A DNA stretch of 64,000 bases, from contig JAZKJV010009775.1 of the NCBI GenBank assembly GCA_037367405.1, forward strand, positions 744,001-808,000, written 5' to 3'. The position numbers and the translations under genes were made by a program. Positions 35,641 to 48,002 of this stretch are shown here, in pieces. Source of the DNA: Ottelia alismoides. Its lineage: Eukaryota > Streptophyta > Magnoliopsida > Alismatales > Hydrocharitaceae. The notes beneath the pieces were generated by a model. The model did no database searches, was not told the DNA's origin, and saw only the letters and a list, made by a program, of their open reading frames with translations. Position 1 is the stretch's first letter. The number at the start of each line of letters is the position of its first letter.

Positions 35641-37450
35641 GCTCGATTGATCGATTAGCGATGAAGATAGGCTTCAGATGAAGGAATTAGGATGCTCCAG
35701 ATGCTATGAATACCTACAAGTAAAGATCTATTACTCGGTTCATGATGAATCGGCTGCAAATATGAAGGATTTTGTAGTACAAATATTTGGTTTCAGACGG
35801 GGCTATATCAGAACAAAACTTGATTCTACTTAGGCAGCCAAGATGACATTGTGTAAAGTGCGTGAGTGCAATCTAGGTCATTATGAACAAGGGTCATGTG
35901 TGTGCTCCGAAAGATTCTACTTAGGCAGCCAAGATGGCATTGAACCTAGTCTCGTGTTCTTAGAGAATTAAGTCTAGTAGACCTGAAGTACCTCAATTCC
36001 AGTTCCCATAAGGTCCCAGTGATTAAGTCGATTAACGTACAACTAGGCTCCAATCTTTGGATTTTACTTAGACTTGTTCAATTGCTAAGCTCAATCCAAA
36101 AATTTTAAATGCTATGCACAATGTAGAAAATATTTTTGTGATGTAATTTGCTGATTTTGATCGTTTTATGGATTTTTGAAAAGGTTTTGTAATTTTTTAT
36201 GCATGTTTTGGAAAGATTTTTGCAAATGTTTTTGTGATTTTTAATTTTACAAATATTTAGGGATTTTGCAAAGCAAAAAGTTTTTTAAGAAAAGAAATAT
36301 GTGCAGATATTTACATGGGAGTGCATATGGGGTATTTACAAGAATTTTGGTGAAGAATTTATAGATTTGTATATATGAAGTGTGTAAAGGATCTTTATTT
36401 GCTTGAATTATTCTCAATATAATTTGAAAAGATTTTTGCAAACATTTTTAAAACTTTATTTTTGCAAATTAAGCTGAGAAATAATTTCTACAAACTTCTA
36501 CAAAATTTGAAAATCATTTTTGCAAGGATTTTTGAAATAGTATATATAGATTTTTCATAAAATTTTGCAACGATTTTCCAAAACATTTGCAAATAGATTC
36601 TCAAAGCATTTTATTTCAAATAAAGAAAGGAATTTTTACAAACAAGATATTTTTACAAAGGTTGATTAAAATAATTTTCATAAGATTTTTCAAATAGATT
36701 TTCAAACTATTATTCAAACATTTTGCATATCATTTTTAACCTGATTTATTAATCAGTATATACAAAGACATTGAATGACTTTTATACAAGTGTGTCCTTA
36801 CAAATAATTAATTGTATTTTAGCCATACATATTGAAAATATGAAAATACGAGTTATGTCTAAAGTATATACAACGTATATACGACCCCCTATACTTAGCT
36901 TGAGTTATGTAATCATAGATAGAAATGGCATAACTCGTACTAAGTATAGAAAATCATATACTGCAATGACTAAAGAAGAAAGAATCAATGAATTAGAAGC
37001 CAACCATTCCCCCATAATTAGGATGAAATAATCCTAAGTATAGCAGGTTCTATCTACATGCTGGGAGAGTTGAGGGTGGGAATAAATAGATCAACAACAT
37101 CCCATCTCCCCATATACTTAGGGTAAAATATTCCTAAGTATAGATCGGATAATCAACAATAGAGGAGATACGTGAGATATCAAAGAATCAATGATGGGGT
37201 CCAGTCATCCCCATATACTTAGGATGAAGCATATCATAAGTATAGCAGTGATGAATTAGAGGAAGGAAAAAAAGAATGAGAATAAATAAAATAAATAGAA
37301 GAAAATAAGAAAATCGAAGAAAATCGAAGAAAAAATTTTAGGAGCATTATATGATTTTTTGGATGATGCTGGATTTATGGATGATGCATCATTGAAGAAC
37401 ACTTGGACTGAGTCGACAACAGCTCGGAAAGTGTCATGCTCGAGGTACAG
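35641..37450 (-). mobile_element. Gypsy D 3' UTR
   Basis: Untranslated 3' region of a minus-strand gypsy element. On the minus strand it parallels gypsy C's 48917-50100: four polypurine-like CTAAGTATAGGGG hairpins (36885-37245), then an AT-rich block of aaatntttgcaaa phrases (36100-36760), then text around 35870-36000 (ctgcctaagtagaatc, gactt/ggtcatgtgtgtgctc) matching C near 49980-50035. The end of D, with polypurine tract and LTR, is not identifiable. Confidence 0.65.
36885..37245 (-). repeat. Four polypurine-tract-like hairpins, gypsy D 3' UTR
   Basis: On the plus strand C-rich CCCCTATACTTAGC (about 36885), CCCCATAATTAGG (about 37010), CCCCATATACTTAGGG (about 37109) and CCCCATATACTTAGG (about 37210) are each followed by a CCTAAGTATAG-like second arm. 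The sense strand therefore reads CTAAGTATAGGGG. The same units occur in C and E. Confidence 0.8.
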
Positions 37451-40400
37451 CTTCAGTAACTAGACATTGACGATGAACTGTTGTACATCAGATGACAACT
37501 CTGATATTGCGGTGCTTCCATTGTCATGCACTTCTTTAACTCTGAATGGACCTATCCATTTACTCCTTAATTTTCCTGAGAATGTCTTCAACTTTACATC
37601 GAATAACCACACGTTCTATTTAGCCTCGAATGTCTTTCGTCTGATGTGTCGGTCATGCCAGCATTTCACCTTCTCTTTGTACATCAAGCTATTATCATAC
37701 GCATAATCTCGAAATTCCATGAGTATGTTCTGATCCACTTTTATTTTCTGATCACCTTTATGTGAGTCCAGTTGCAAATGTTAACTGCCCATAGTGATTT
37801 GTGAATCAGTTCGACGGGTAGATAGCATGATTTTCCATACAGTAGACGATAGGGTGACATGCACAAGGGAAACTTGTAGGCAGTCTTGTATACCCAAAGG
37901 ACAGAGTCCAATAGTTGGGACCACTTCTTTTGGTCCGACCTCATAAGCTTCTGTAAAATTGTCTTGATTTATTTGTTTGAGAGTTTATGCCATGCATTGG
38001 TCTGAGGATGATAAGAGAAGCAACTTGGTGCTCGATGGTGTACTCTTCATTACTTTCTTGACCTCTTTATTTATGAAGTGACTAACATTGTAGGATATCA
38101 GAATCTTTGATATCCATAACTGTGAAAAGAAGTTCTTTTAGAAACCGACATACTATATGGCTATCAACGACTTGGGTGGGGATAGCTTCAACCCAATGAC
38201 TCACATAATCAATGGTAAGCAGCTTGAATCCATGACTGTTGGGAAAGGGTCCCATGAAATCGATGCCCCAAGCATCGAATGCATATGAAATCTGAATGAA
38301 TTTCAGGGGCATCGAGTCTTTCGCTATGAGGGTTCCTCTCATCTTTTGATAGTCAATTCAACCTTTGACATATGTTGTTACATACTTGAATAGTGTAGGC
38401 CACCAAAGGCCACACTACAATACTTTCATATCGTTCTGTCTATAGAATGGTGTCCACTATATTCGAGTGAATGATAGTGCTCAAGGACACTCTGATGCTC
38501 CACTTGAAGGATACACTGACACCAAATGTAGTCGGCTCCTTCCCTGAATAAGAGTGGATCTTCCCATTGTAGAAGTGGATAGTGAACAAGAACTTGTCCT
38601 TCTTGATATTCATCCAATCTTGTGGGACTACACCAGAAATGGGGTACTTCACAATATCAGAATACCAAGGGAGAGTGTCCATGGCTAGAATCGATTCGTC
38701 AGGAAAAGTGTATGTGATGGGTGCATCGCTCAGTGGAGGTTCTTGATTCTCAATTTTAGAGAGTTGATGTGCTACACATTTTGAACTCAAGGTTTATCTT
38801 TGATTTCCCAATCGAACTACTAGAGGAGATGGATCCATCTAATCAATCAGGGCTTGGCATCCTTCTTCTGCTGTAAGTATCAGATAACATAGTGGTTAGT
38901 GTAGATTATGATTCTAGATCCAAGAAGATAGTATCCGAACTTCTTGAGGGGAAAAAACCACGACCAACAACTTTTTCTATGTAACAGTGTACTTACATTG
39001 TGCTTCATCTAATGTCTTGCTAGTGTAGTGAATGGCATAGGGTGCTTTGTCTTTCCTCTATCCTAACATAGCCCCGATTGCAAAATCTGACGCGTCCGTC
39101 ATGATATCGAAGGGTAGAGACCAATCAGGTGGTTGTAGGACTGGAGCTTGAGTGATTAGCTCCGTAAGTTAATTAAAATGAAAGGAGGACCTGCTGATAG
39201 ACATGAAACTTGATCTCCTTGCACAGCAATTCTATTAGAGATCGGGCAAATTGGCTGAAATCCATGATGAATCTGTTGTAGAAACCCACATGCCCCAGAA
39301 ATGACCTCAGATTTCGGACATTTTGAGGTGGCTCGAGGTTAGTGATCACATCCACATTTGCTGGACCAACTTCCATGCCACATTTGGAAATGACATGGCC
39401 CAACACAATTCCTTCAGTGACCATGAAGTGGCTCTTTTCCCAAGATAGTACGAGATTGACTTCTCGGCATTTCTGAAGTACTCTATCTAGGTGTTGAAGA
39501 CAAGAATCAAAGCTGTCACCATAGATGGAGAAGTCATCCATGAACATCTCGAGAAAACTGCCAACCATATTGGCGAAGACTGCAAGCATGTACCTCTAGA
39601 ATGTGACTGGTGCATTGCACAAACAATGGGCATTCTCCTAAAAGCGTAGGTGTCGAACAAGAAAGTGAAAGTCTTCTCTTAGTCCTCTGGGGCTATTGCC
39701 ACTTGATTGTACCCGGAATACCCATCCAAAAAGCAGAAGAACTCCTTGCCGACCAATATTTCCAGAACTTGGTCAATGAATGATAAAGGGAAGTGATCCT
39801 TCTTCATTGCAGCATTGAGGCAGTGGTAGTCAACACACCCACGCTAGAAGGTTGGTACCGATCTGAAATCTCCTCGGCTCTTTCATTGGTAACCATGATG
39901 AGCCTAGATTTCTTTGGAACTACATGCAAGGGGCTCACCCATTCGGAATCGTAGATGGGATAAATGAAACCTGTGTCACACCACTTCGTTATCTCCTTCA
40001 TGATGGCATACCACCAATTAGGGTTCAACATTCTTTAAAATTCTCAAGATGGCTTGGCATCATCTTCCAGATAGATGTGGTGTGAGCACAGAGTAGGATT
40101 TATCCCGTGGAGATATGTTACGTGACAACCATGTGCCTTGCTATTTTTCTCTAGAACCTCGAGTAGTCGAGATTCTTGATTCGAGGTTAGCTTGCTGCAA
40201 TGATGACTGGATACATGTTTTTTGCACCCGCAAGGAAATCATACTTAAGGCATTCCAGAAGTGGCTTTAATTCTTGGTCACTTCTGAAGCTGCAATGGTA
40301 GGTGGATGATTAGCCATGATTTTGAAGATGTTGCTCACCTCGCTCGTTAGTGACTCTGCTGATAATGTCTCGAATAAATCATTAATGAATTCCTCTTGTT

Positions 40401-40564
40401 CGAACTGGCACGAATATTCTGCCTCAAAGAGGTCCATAAGAAAGGAAGAATTTGTCTCCCACTCGACATCGAAGCATGTAAAGATTGTTTTCCAAGTCCT
40501 CCTCTAGATAGAGGATTTCCTGTATCCATGGGCCATTCAAAGAAAAGTTGGTATCTCTGATCTC
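37451..40564 (-). pseudogene. pol pseudogene of gypsy D (linker, RT, RNase H, integrase)
   Basis: Athila-type pol on the minus strand, reading down from about 40560. RT: GFIYPIYDSEWVSPLHVVPK (39804-40031), then the active-site text EMFMDDFSIYGDSFDSCL within 39173-39589, where FMDD is intact. RNase H lies around 38800-39170, broken. Integrase: [20 protein letters not shown] text (38082-38342, first catalytic Asp) and a C-terminal part WSQLLDSVLWVYKTAY (37741-37944). The central integrase with the second Asp and the Glu is deleted or scrambled between about 37945 and 38080. A GPF-type C-terminal module (SKWIGPF) is near 37555. Multiple stops occur. The upstream portion lies beyond gypsy C. Confidence 0.8.
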
Positions 40565-40569
40565 TACAA

Positions 40570-43500
40570 TGATGAATCCTCATTCAAAACTCTTTATTCT
40601 TTTATTTTAGCTAAAAAGATCTGCAAAACACCATGTAGATACTTGTAAATATAATAAATTATCAAACTGCATGCTTTGTGTAAATAGCAATAATTAGCAT
40701 GTTTTTATGCAAAAATAAAAGAATAAAGAAGAAAGAAAAAGAAGGAGATATTTAGAATAAATATCGAGTGACCCGAACCCAAGGGAGGGCCAAGCATTGG
40801 CCTGACCGCAAAAGAAACCAAGTAGAGAGAGATAGGGCCATTCACCATGTACATACTCCTTCATGTATATACTTTATTTTATTAAAAATAAAAAATGTGT
40901 TTCTCTTATTTTGTACATATTTATAAAAATAAAATAAAAATCAGAAAAAATAAATAAAAACAAAAAAAAAGAAAATCTCTCTCTTCATTGTACATATACC
41001 ATGTATATAAGAATAAAAGACTTATTTTTTTACCTTTAAAAATAAATAATAAATATTAATAAAAATTATTTTATATCTTAAATTTTATGTTGTAAATAAA
41101 TAAAATAAAAAAATTGGATAACTATACAAAAATAAAATAATAAAAATAAATATTGAAAATACATAGGTATTTATACTTGTATATAATAATATATTATGTA
41201 TATACATAATTTATTTTTTTAAAAAATAAATAAATACCACTAAAAATACTTTGAAAATAAATAAACATTTTTTTTGAAAATATTTTGAAATATAATCATT
41301 TACTATTTTTAATTTAATTTATAAATAATTTTGGAATGGTGAATTCTGATTGGTCCACGGGGCAGTGTTGACCCCCGATCAACTCCCCCCCCCCGAGGAC
41401 CACATCTCCGCGGATCCGCGTCTTTGACCTGATTTCTCTTACTTTTCTTGAAGCGGACCACTACCCATTTTCCCAAAACCCGCACTCCGATTGCAGAGGG
41501 CACATCCACGATTCATGCCCAATCATTTCATTAGGTATCTATGCATCGATCTGCACGCTACACTCCCGTCTTCTCGGATCTTTACCAGTATATAGCCTGA
41601 GCTTCAGCTGCCTTCTCCTGCATCTTTGGCCTTCCCCCTTGTCGCCGATGAGCTCCTCTCCTTCACCTGAGTGACAGTTATGTGATAGAGAGTTGTAGTG
41701 AGGTCGCGAGTGCAGGGAACCTCAGATGCGACGATTTCCACCGCCGTGCTCTGCCGTGAGTTGAGCTCAACCGTCGGACGCGTCTCCCCATCGAGGCCAT
41801 GACCCTCGGAGGTCCAGCACCTCCAGCATAGATGGATTCCTCCACCAGTAGTGTAGTTAACCCTTAGCTTAGTTTAATTTCTGAATTTTAGGTTTCAAGC
41901 CGTCGGCCTTCACCGGCCAATCCACGTCGCTCCGATTACCCACCTCGCCTTCTGACCATCCCTTCACCTTCACGAGACTTCTCTACACCTTCTTCTCCCA
42001 TCCATAAACTTTGCTTCGCCCCGGAACCTAGACTTCGGGTCTCCTCCACCGCCGCTCGCTGGAGACCCACGCACCGCCTCCTACGCCCACCCACTTCGCC
42101 CGCTAACGGGTCGAGGCAGTTTGCCCTCGACCCCTCTTGCTTCCTGTGAAGGTACTAAGGATAAGGAGCCTCATCTGGAGGCCCGATTACTCAGGAACAG
42201 GAGCCACACGTCCCCTTCGTTGCCAGAGCACCCCGGTCGCTCCCAGCTTCATCGGAGACCCCCACAAGCTGCGAATCACCTCCAGCTTCAATTTCCCCAT
42301 CTCAGCAGCATCAGAGGAGGTCTTGAGCGCGCGCAGTGGCTGGACGAAGTTCGTCAGCACCTTGTTCATCGAGGACCCTCCATCGCCGTTAGATCGAGCC
42401 CCTCGCTCTAGTTTACATCGCAGCCATTCGTTCGCGCGAAGCTCGTGACTATTCGATCCATCAGTGGATCAAATCCTGGATGTTGATCGTGAAGAGGTAT
42501 CCACCATCCAGAGTCGTCAGATCAAGATTGGACTCCTCACATCCGTTGGATCTTAAATAAAAGGGTAAATATCACTTAGGCCCTTCCTTCATTAGCGTTT
42601 AAATTTGAGTCCTGATTATCTAGTTGTTTTTAATTAGGAATAATTGCACTTTGGACCTTATAGTTTTAGTATTTGCCTTTTAGTCCCCCCAGTTGTGATG
42701 CACGTGCTTCGACACATGAGTTTTTGGGAAAATTGCATGTATGGGCTTGGGCTTTCTGGATGTTATAATTTAATCTTTTATAAATAGGAATGACATTTTA
42801 TCCCCTCTGAGTGCAAATCACGTGTGTGCCTCATGATATTTTGGGCTTTTTGCAGGTTTAGACCCAGAGTTTAACATGTGCTATCTTTAAGCCCTGGAAA
42901 CTTATTTTCTTTGTAACTAGGTCCCTGTGTGTTGTGCCTTCTTTATTGGTTTAATAAAAAATATCAAATCAACTCCAAATTTGCTTAAATTTGGATACGT
43001 GGCCCCTGCCACTGTGTAAAAATTTCAATAATTTTTTTGTATATTTTTTCTTTGATTTTCAATTTTTATAAATTCAAAAACCTCCATTTTTACTACTGTT
43101 TACATTTAAAAATAAATTAAAATATTAAAAACTTTTCAAAAATTCTAAAAAATTAGTTTTAGCTTGTTTTGTTGTCATGTTGCTTCAGTTCAATTTTTGT
43201 TTGATTTGGATATTCAAAACATCTAAAAATTGATAAAAATCTAAAAACCTTATAAAAATCATTAAAAATTCTACAAAATTTAAAAAATTGCAATTTCTTT
43301 TCCTGTAGCTTAGTTTTTATGTGTAGTTTTTCATACAAATTGTCTCTAGATTTTTAGAGGCTATTTCGTATTTTTGAATAGTCTTTCAAATCTGGGTGCA
43401 CATTGATTTTCAATTTTTGCGTTATTTTATTTTATAAAATTAACAAAAAAATATTAAAATCTGAGAAAATTACCAAAAACACTTAAAAAATTATAAAACA

Positions 43501-43889
43501 CAAAAATATTTTTATTAGAATTTTCTTACATGTTTTTATGCATTGAATAATTTGTTGAGTGTGTTCTTTTTACCTTTGTCTTATATTTTCTTCACAATAT
43601 AAAAGCACAAAAAATTTTAAAAATCCATAAAATTTACCAAAAAATATTTTATTCTTGTATTTGATTTTTAGACTACTTCGTAGGCCTTCGGCCAACCTGT
43701 GCTCCTTGTGTTCAAACCTGGTCGCTATACCAGGTTAAATAAATAGCGAAGACCGCTATTCATCTTTTTGACTGATTACTCTTATTTTGGTGGTCTTGTA
43801 TTTTCTTGTTGATTGAGCCTTGCTATTCAGGTCGCAACAACCCTAATTATTTTTATCTTAGCCCGATAGTGAGATCTGCTCGGTCATCA
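40570..43889 (+). mobile_element. 5' LTR of gypsy C (3.32 kb)
   Basis: It starts TGATGAATCCTCATTC and ends GGTCATCA, three bases before the PBS. Preceding bases tacaa (40565-40569) are the expected target duplication in gypsy D; the matching end lies outside the window. Compared with the 3' LTR (51003 on), about 11 differences can be hand-counted in the first 270 bp, roughly 4%. It includes a TATA box (41588-41596), a run of 10 C at 41385-41394, a GC-richer leader-like block (41600-42540) and a long AT-rich U5 of aaaaat-type phrases (43000-43660). ORFs at 42121-42448 are within the LTR and are not genes. Confidence 0.9.
41588..41596 (+). promoter_or_regulatory. Putative TATA box, gypsy C LTR
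   Basis: AGTATATAG, also kept in the 3' LTR near 52023. It is followed about 30 bp later by pyrimidine-rich transcribed leader sequence. Confidence 0.55.
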
Positions 43890-43892
43890 AAA

Positions 43893-43910
43893 TGGCATCA
43901 TTGCCGGGGA
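43893..43910 (+). other. Primer binding site, gypsy C (tRNA-Asp type)
   Basis: TGGCATCATTGCCGGGGA is placed like the gypsy A sites but with two changes from the usual TGGCGCCGTTGCCGGGGA, so priming may be weakened. Confidence 0.85.
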
Positions 43911-45505
43911 GCACGGCTTAGTAGTCTTTTTATTTTTGTTTTTGTTCGGTTTTCTCGTTTCGCGGTTTTTTTGTGGTTTTGATTTCTCCCTAGCTTTTCT
44001 GTGGCTTTTTATTTTTATTTTATATTTGATTTCTTTTATTTTATTTTTGTTGTTGTTTTTATTAGATTTTATTTATCTTTATTTTTATTTTTATTTTTGC
44101 ATTTAATTTCATTATTATAATAATTGTGGTCTGACACATTTTCTGTCTATTTTTCTTGCAAGGGCCCGACGACTGAGGCAGCTCTCTTTAGAAAGCCGAT
44201 GCAATCGCAGGAATCAGAGGCAGCTCCCTTCTACACGGAGCTGCAGGAGAGCGCAAGAGGAGTCGGGCACAAGTGTTTGGAAGTTTTAGCTGTAGACTTA
44301 GAGTAGAGTAGTTAGTTTTTATTTCCAGCTATATTATTGTAATAATATAGGGACCAGGACTTTCAGAGACACTTGACTTCTCGGGGTCTGTTTTGCCGAG
44401 CACTAGTGTGCTCGGGGGACCCCACCGCTATTTTGGTTTTTGCTGCTTTTTCTTTTGTTTCACGTGGATTTCTGTGCTTGAGCCATTAGATTAACGTTTT
44501 TATTTCATTGAGCCAGGTAGTATTAGGTCCAAAGCCCTAATAGAATATATGTTCCCATAGAACACATTTGGACTTAGACAAATAAACCGGTGCTTCATAA
44601 TAATAGGAGCTTCTATTTAGGACGGTTCTCGCATTGCATCCATATATCTTAGTGTAAATTTATACACGGATCATAATTGCATGTAGACTGCTGGAGCAAG
44701 GTATGCCTTCTATCTCGTGCATGCATCATTGATTTCTCACGCATCGGCTTTTCCGTCTTCCTCCCCCTATTTTCTGGACTTAGGAATAAAAAGGAAATCG
44801 GAAAATTCGTTAGACGTTCTTTGATTTTTGAAAAAGACCTTAAAACAAAAATAATAAAATCAGGACTGTTAATCAAACTTTCCTTAAAAGACACTGGCCT
44901 AAAAACTTGTCTTGGGAGAACAATCCCCTCATTGCTTGGTTTGGATGAGCGAGAGAGTGACTCGTACCCAAGTATAGAGCCACATCTAACCCCTCTTCAG
45001 ACTACTGGTCTGAGCTAGTTATTCTCCAGTGAGGATCGCTCTAGTTTCCGGTAAAGCAGGACGCAATATCCTTGACAAAGCGAGCCGATCGGGTAGCCAG
45101 TAAATGGTCTGCGGCTTGTACTGGCTGGGAAAGATCTAGTTTTGGATCAGGACAGTCTCCTGGGGCAATGGATTCCTATAAGGTCACGTAATCGCTCTGA
45201 AAGGTTGTTTGATTCACCTAATAAAATCGACAAGATAAAAGACCGAACTTTCACGATCATCAACTCTCTGTGGGTTGGTCAATCATGGGTTTGCTTGACT
45301 GATCTTGTTTGATTGCCAGATCCCATCCGCCTTCTTCTCCTACATTTATTCATCTATCTTTCCCCCTCCCACCCTCCCTTCAGTCTTCTTTTATATCCCT
45401 GGATGATGGATCCTCCTCACTTCTTGTCGACCCTTACGGCTTCTCCATCTTCTCCCCATCAGTCCAGTCCCCCTTTCGAGGAAGGTCGGATCTCCGACCG
45501 ACCTT
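43911..45505 (+). mobile_element. Gypsy C leader
   Basis: Leader between PBS and the first coding remnant. It shares caagggcccgacgactgagg (about 44159) with gypsy A's leader and carries a hairpin at 44396-44415 (arms CCGAGCAC and GTGCTCGG) holding CACTAGTG. Typical Athila elements have gag after the leader. Here no gag or protease text appears before the pol linker. The ORFs at 45309-45614 give Ser/Pro-rich peptides; they may be the start of the polyprotein, but I cannot confirm that. Confidence 0.6.
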
Positions 45506-46036
45506 ATGTTCCCTCCCTACCCACCCCTTCATTCTTTTGTGCATGATGCGCTACACGTCCATGGAGATCAGATTGAGCAGATGCGAGACATCCACCAGGA
45601 CTGTGATTTTGTGATTATAGATGACGAGGCAGTTTGGGCAGATCCAGCAGCACAGGCCATCCTCTCACCTTCAGAGTTTGTTGATGCACAGATGCCAGCA
45701 GAGGAGAGCTTGGAGAGTGCATCCTTGGTCCAGGATACATCTCAGACAGCAGAGCCGGTTCCCGATCATGAGGCATATTTTTCTTGTGATTCTGATACAG
45801 ATCCCTCGGAGTCAGATTTCGACTGGGCAGAGTTTGATGATTTGATATCGTGTCTGACTTCCACAGAGCCTACAGCTAGGGAGGATACTGATCCTACACA
45901 GAGTAGAGAGATACTAGTCGAGCAGTCTTCACCAGATTCAGAGTTTCAGCGAGAGTTCTCATTCTCCCATGCAGATTTGGTCGCATTCACTCAGACTTTT
46001 CAGAGGCCAGATCTGCCAGCACCGAGTTGTCCATAG
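45506..46036 (+). pseudogene. Gypsy C pol linker (acidic, between protease and RT)
   Basis: A 176-codon acidic frame (DCDFVIIDDEAVWADPAA, later SDTDPSESDFDWAEFDDL). It corresponds to the acidic Ser/Asp-rich linker of gypsy E between protease and RT; both contain a V-H-D-A core, FVHDALHV here and IVHDAVCQ in E. It ends at a stop, after which LKPLPSSLKY-like text leads into RT. No protease precedes it, so the join between leader and linker is a deletion. Confidence 0.65.
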
Positions 46037-47040
46037 CTGAAGCCGTTACCATCATCGCTGAAGTATAGGTTCCTTGTGGGTGAGCATGAGATGTACCCAT
46101 TATCTCAGCAGATTTGATGGGAGAGCAAGAATCCCATATGATGGGGGTTCTAGAAAAGAACCGCAAGGCGATTGGATGGAACGTAGCCGATCTCCAACGG
46201 ATAAGTCCAGCCTTGTGCTCCCACCATATCTATCTGGAGGAGGACGCGAAGCCGTCGCATGAGTTCCAACGGTGGTTGAACTCAAACCTCCGGGATGTTA
46301 TCATGAAGGAGATCTCAAAATGATGGAGCGTCGATTTTATCTACCCCATCTCCTACTCCAAGTGGGTCAGTCCATTGCATGTGGTGCCCAAGAAGACGGG
46401 CATCACTACAGTTGTCAGTGAGTCTGGAGAGGAGATCGCTACCCGGGTACCCACTTCTTGGCAGGTCTATGTGGACTACAGAAGATCAAACTAGTCCACC
46501 AAGAAGGATCATTTCCCGCTGCCTTTTATCGATCAGATTATAGAGAGGCTAGCTGGGAAGAGCCATTACTGTTTCTTGGACGGGTACTCCAGATACAATC
46601 AGGTGGCCATTGCGTTCGAGGACCTGGACAAGACTACCTTCACCTGTCCCTTTAGGACATATGCTTTCAGACGGATGCTTTTTGATTGTGCAACGCTCCG
46701 GCGACATTCCAAAGGTGTATGTTGTCCATCTTTTCAGACGTGGTGGGGGAGTGCTCGGAGGTCTTCATGGACAGCTTTTCGGTCTACGGCGACGGATTCG
46801 ATTCTTGTCTTGACTGCCAAGACCGCGTCCTCCAGCGATGCATTGAGGTTCACCTGGTGCTTTCTTGGGAGAAGAGTCACTTCATGGTGACTCAAGGGAC
46901 AGTGCTTGGCCATATCATCTCCAACAGAGGCATGGAGGTTGATCTGACCAAGGTGGATATCATTAGGAAACTCAGTCCACCGTCCAACCTGCGGCAGTTA
47001 CGGTCTTTTCTAGGGCATGCCGGTTTATACTGATGATTTA
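46037..47040 (+). pseudogene. Gypsy C reverse transcriptase (inactive)
   Basis: Athila-type RT spread over several frames. It includes LCSHHIYLEEDAKPSHEFQR (46114-46323), then a stop replacing the tryptophan-containing segment. [19 protein letters not shown] and CFLDGYSRYNQVAI follow (46500-46620), then FQRCMLSIFSDVVGECSEVF (46686-47033). The catalytic box reads FMDS where E and D read FMDD, removing one of the two metal-binding aspartates. Several stops and frameshifts occur. Such an enzyme could copy nothing; mobility would need enzymes from a relative. Confidence 0.85.
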
Positions 47041-48002
47041 TTCATGATTTCAGCCGGATTGCCTGACCGTTGACTGATCTGCTGACGAAAGACACCGAGT
47101 TCATTGTGGATGATAAGTGTCTAGCGTCATTTGAGACTCTCAAGAGTCTAGTTGTAGAGGCTCATGTCCTCCAGTCGCCTGATTGATCTCTCCCATTCGA
47201 GATCATGACGGATGCCTCCGATTTTGCCATAGGGGTCGTGCTGGGACAGAGGAGGGATGGAGTCCCCTTTGCTATTCACTATGCTAGCCGTACTTTGGAT
47301 GTCGCTCAGCGGAACTACACCGTCACTGAGAAGGAGATGCTAGCCGTAGTGTTCTCCCTAGATAAGTTCAGATCATACATCATTGGATCTAGAGTGACCA
47401 TTTACATTGATCATACTACCATCAGGTACCTCATGGCAAAGAAGGATGCCAAAGCCAGATTGACCAGATGGATCCTTCTACTCCAGGAGTTTGACATAGA
47501 GATTAAGGATAAGCCTGGAGTCAAGAATGTGGTGGCGGATCATCTCTCCCGATTGGAGTTTCTTGAGGATTCTGAGCAGATCGAGCCTATTTGTGAGACC
47601 TTCACAAATGAGGAAATCCTTGTTATCGCCTCTCTCCCATGGTATGCCGATATTGTGAACTATATTGTTGCCAAGAAAGTTCCACAAGATTGGCCCAGGC
47701 AGCGATTTGAGACCTTCCTCGCGAAGGCCACGTTCTACCATTGGGAGGATCCCGTCCTTTATCATGAAGGAGGGGATAGCGTCTGGCGTAGGTGCATTCC
47801 TCAGGAGGAGCACCACAGCATCCTCACTTACTGCCACAAGCTTGAGGTAGGAGGACATCACTCTGGGAGGAGAACGTCACAGAAAGTGCTCCAATCGGGC
47901 CTATGGTGGCCTACTCTCTTCAAGGACTCTGATGAGTTCGTGAAGAGATGTACTGACTATCAGAGGATGGGCACTTGTGGACAGCATGATATGATGCCGA
48001 TG
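47041..48002 (+). pseudogene. Gypsy C RNase H and integrase zinc region
   Basis: The best open stretch of C, 266 codons (47205-48005). RNase H has [32 protein letters not shown] and [10 protein letters not shown], so its acidic residues are all present. The integrase N-terminal zinc region keeps the histidines ([20 protein letters not shown]), but the C-x2-C pair reads CTDY, so the second cysteine is lost. The frame ends in a stop at the start of the integrase core. RT-RH-INT order confirms Ty3/gypsy. Confidence 0.85.

Noticed and set aside
42121..42448. ORFs of 96-103 codons resembling a small gene
   Set aside because: They lie inside the gypsy C 5' LTR, in its GC-richer block; overlapping frames on both strands and no domain.
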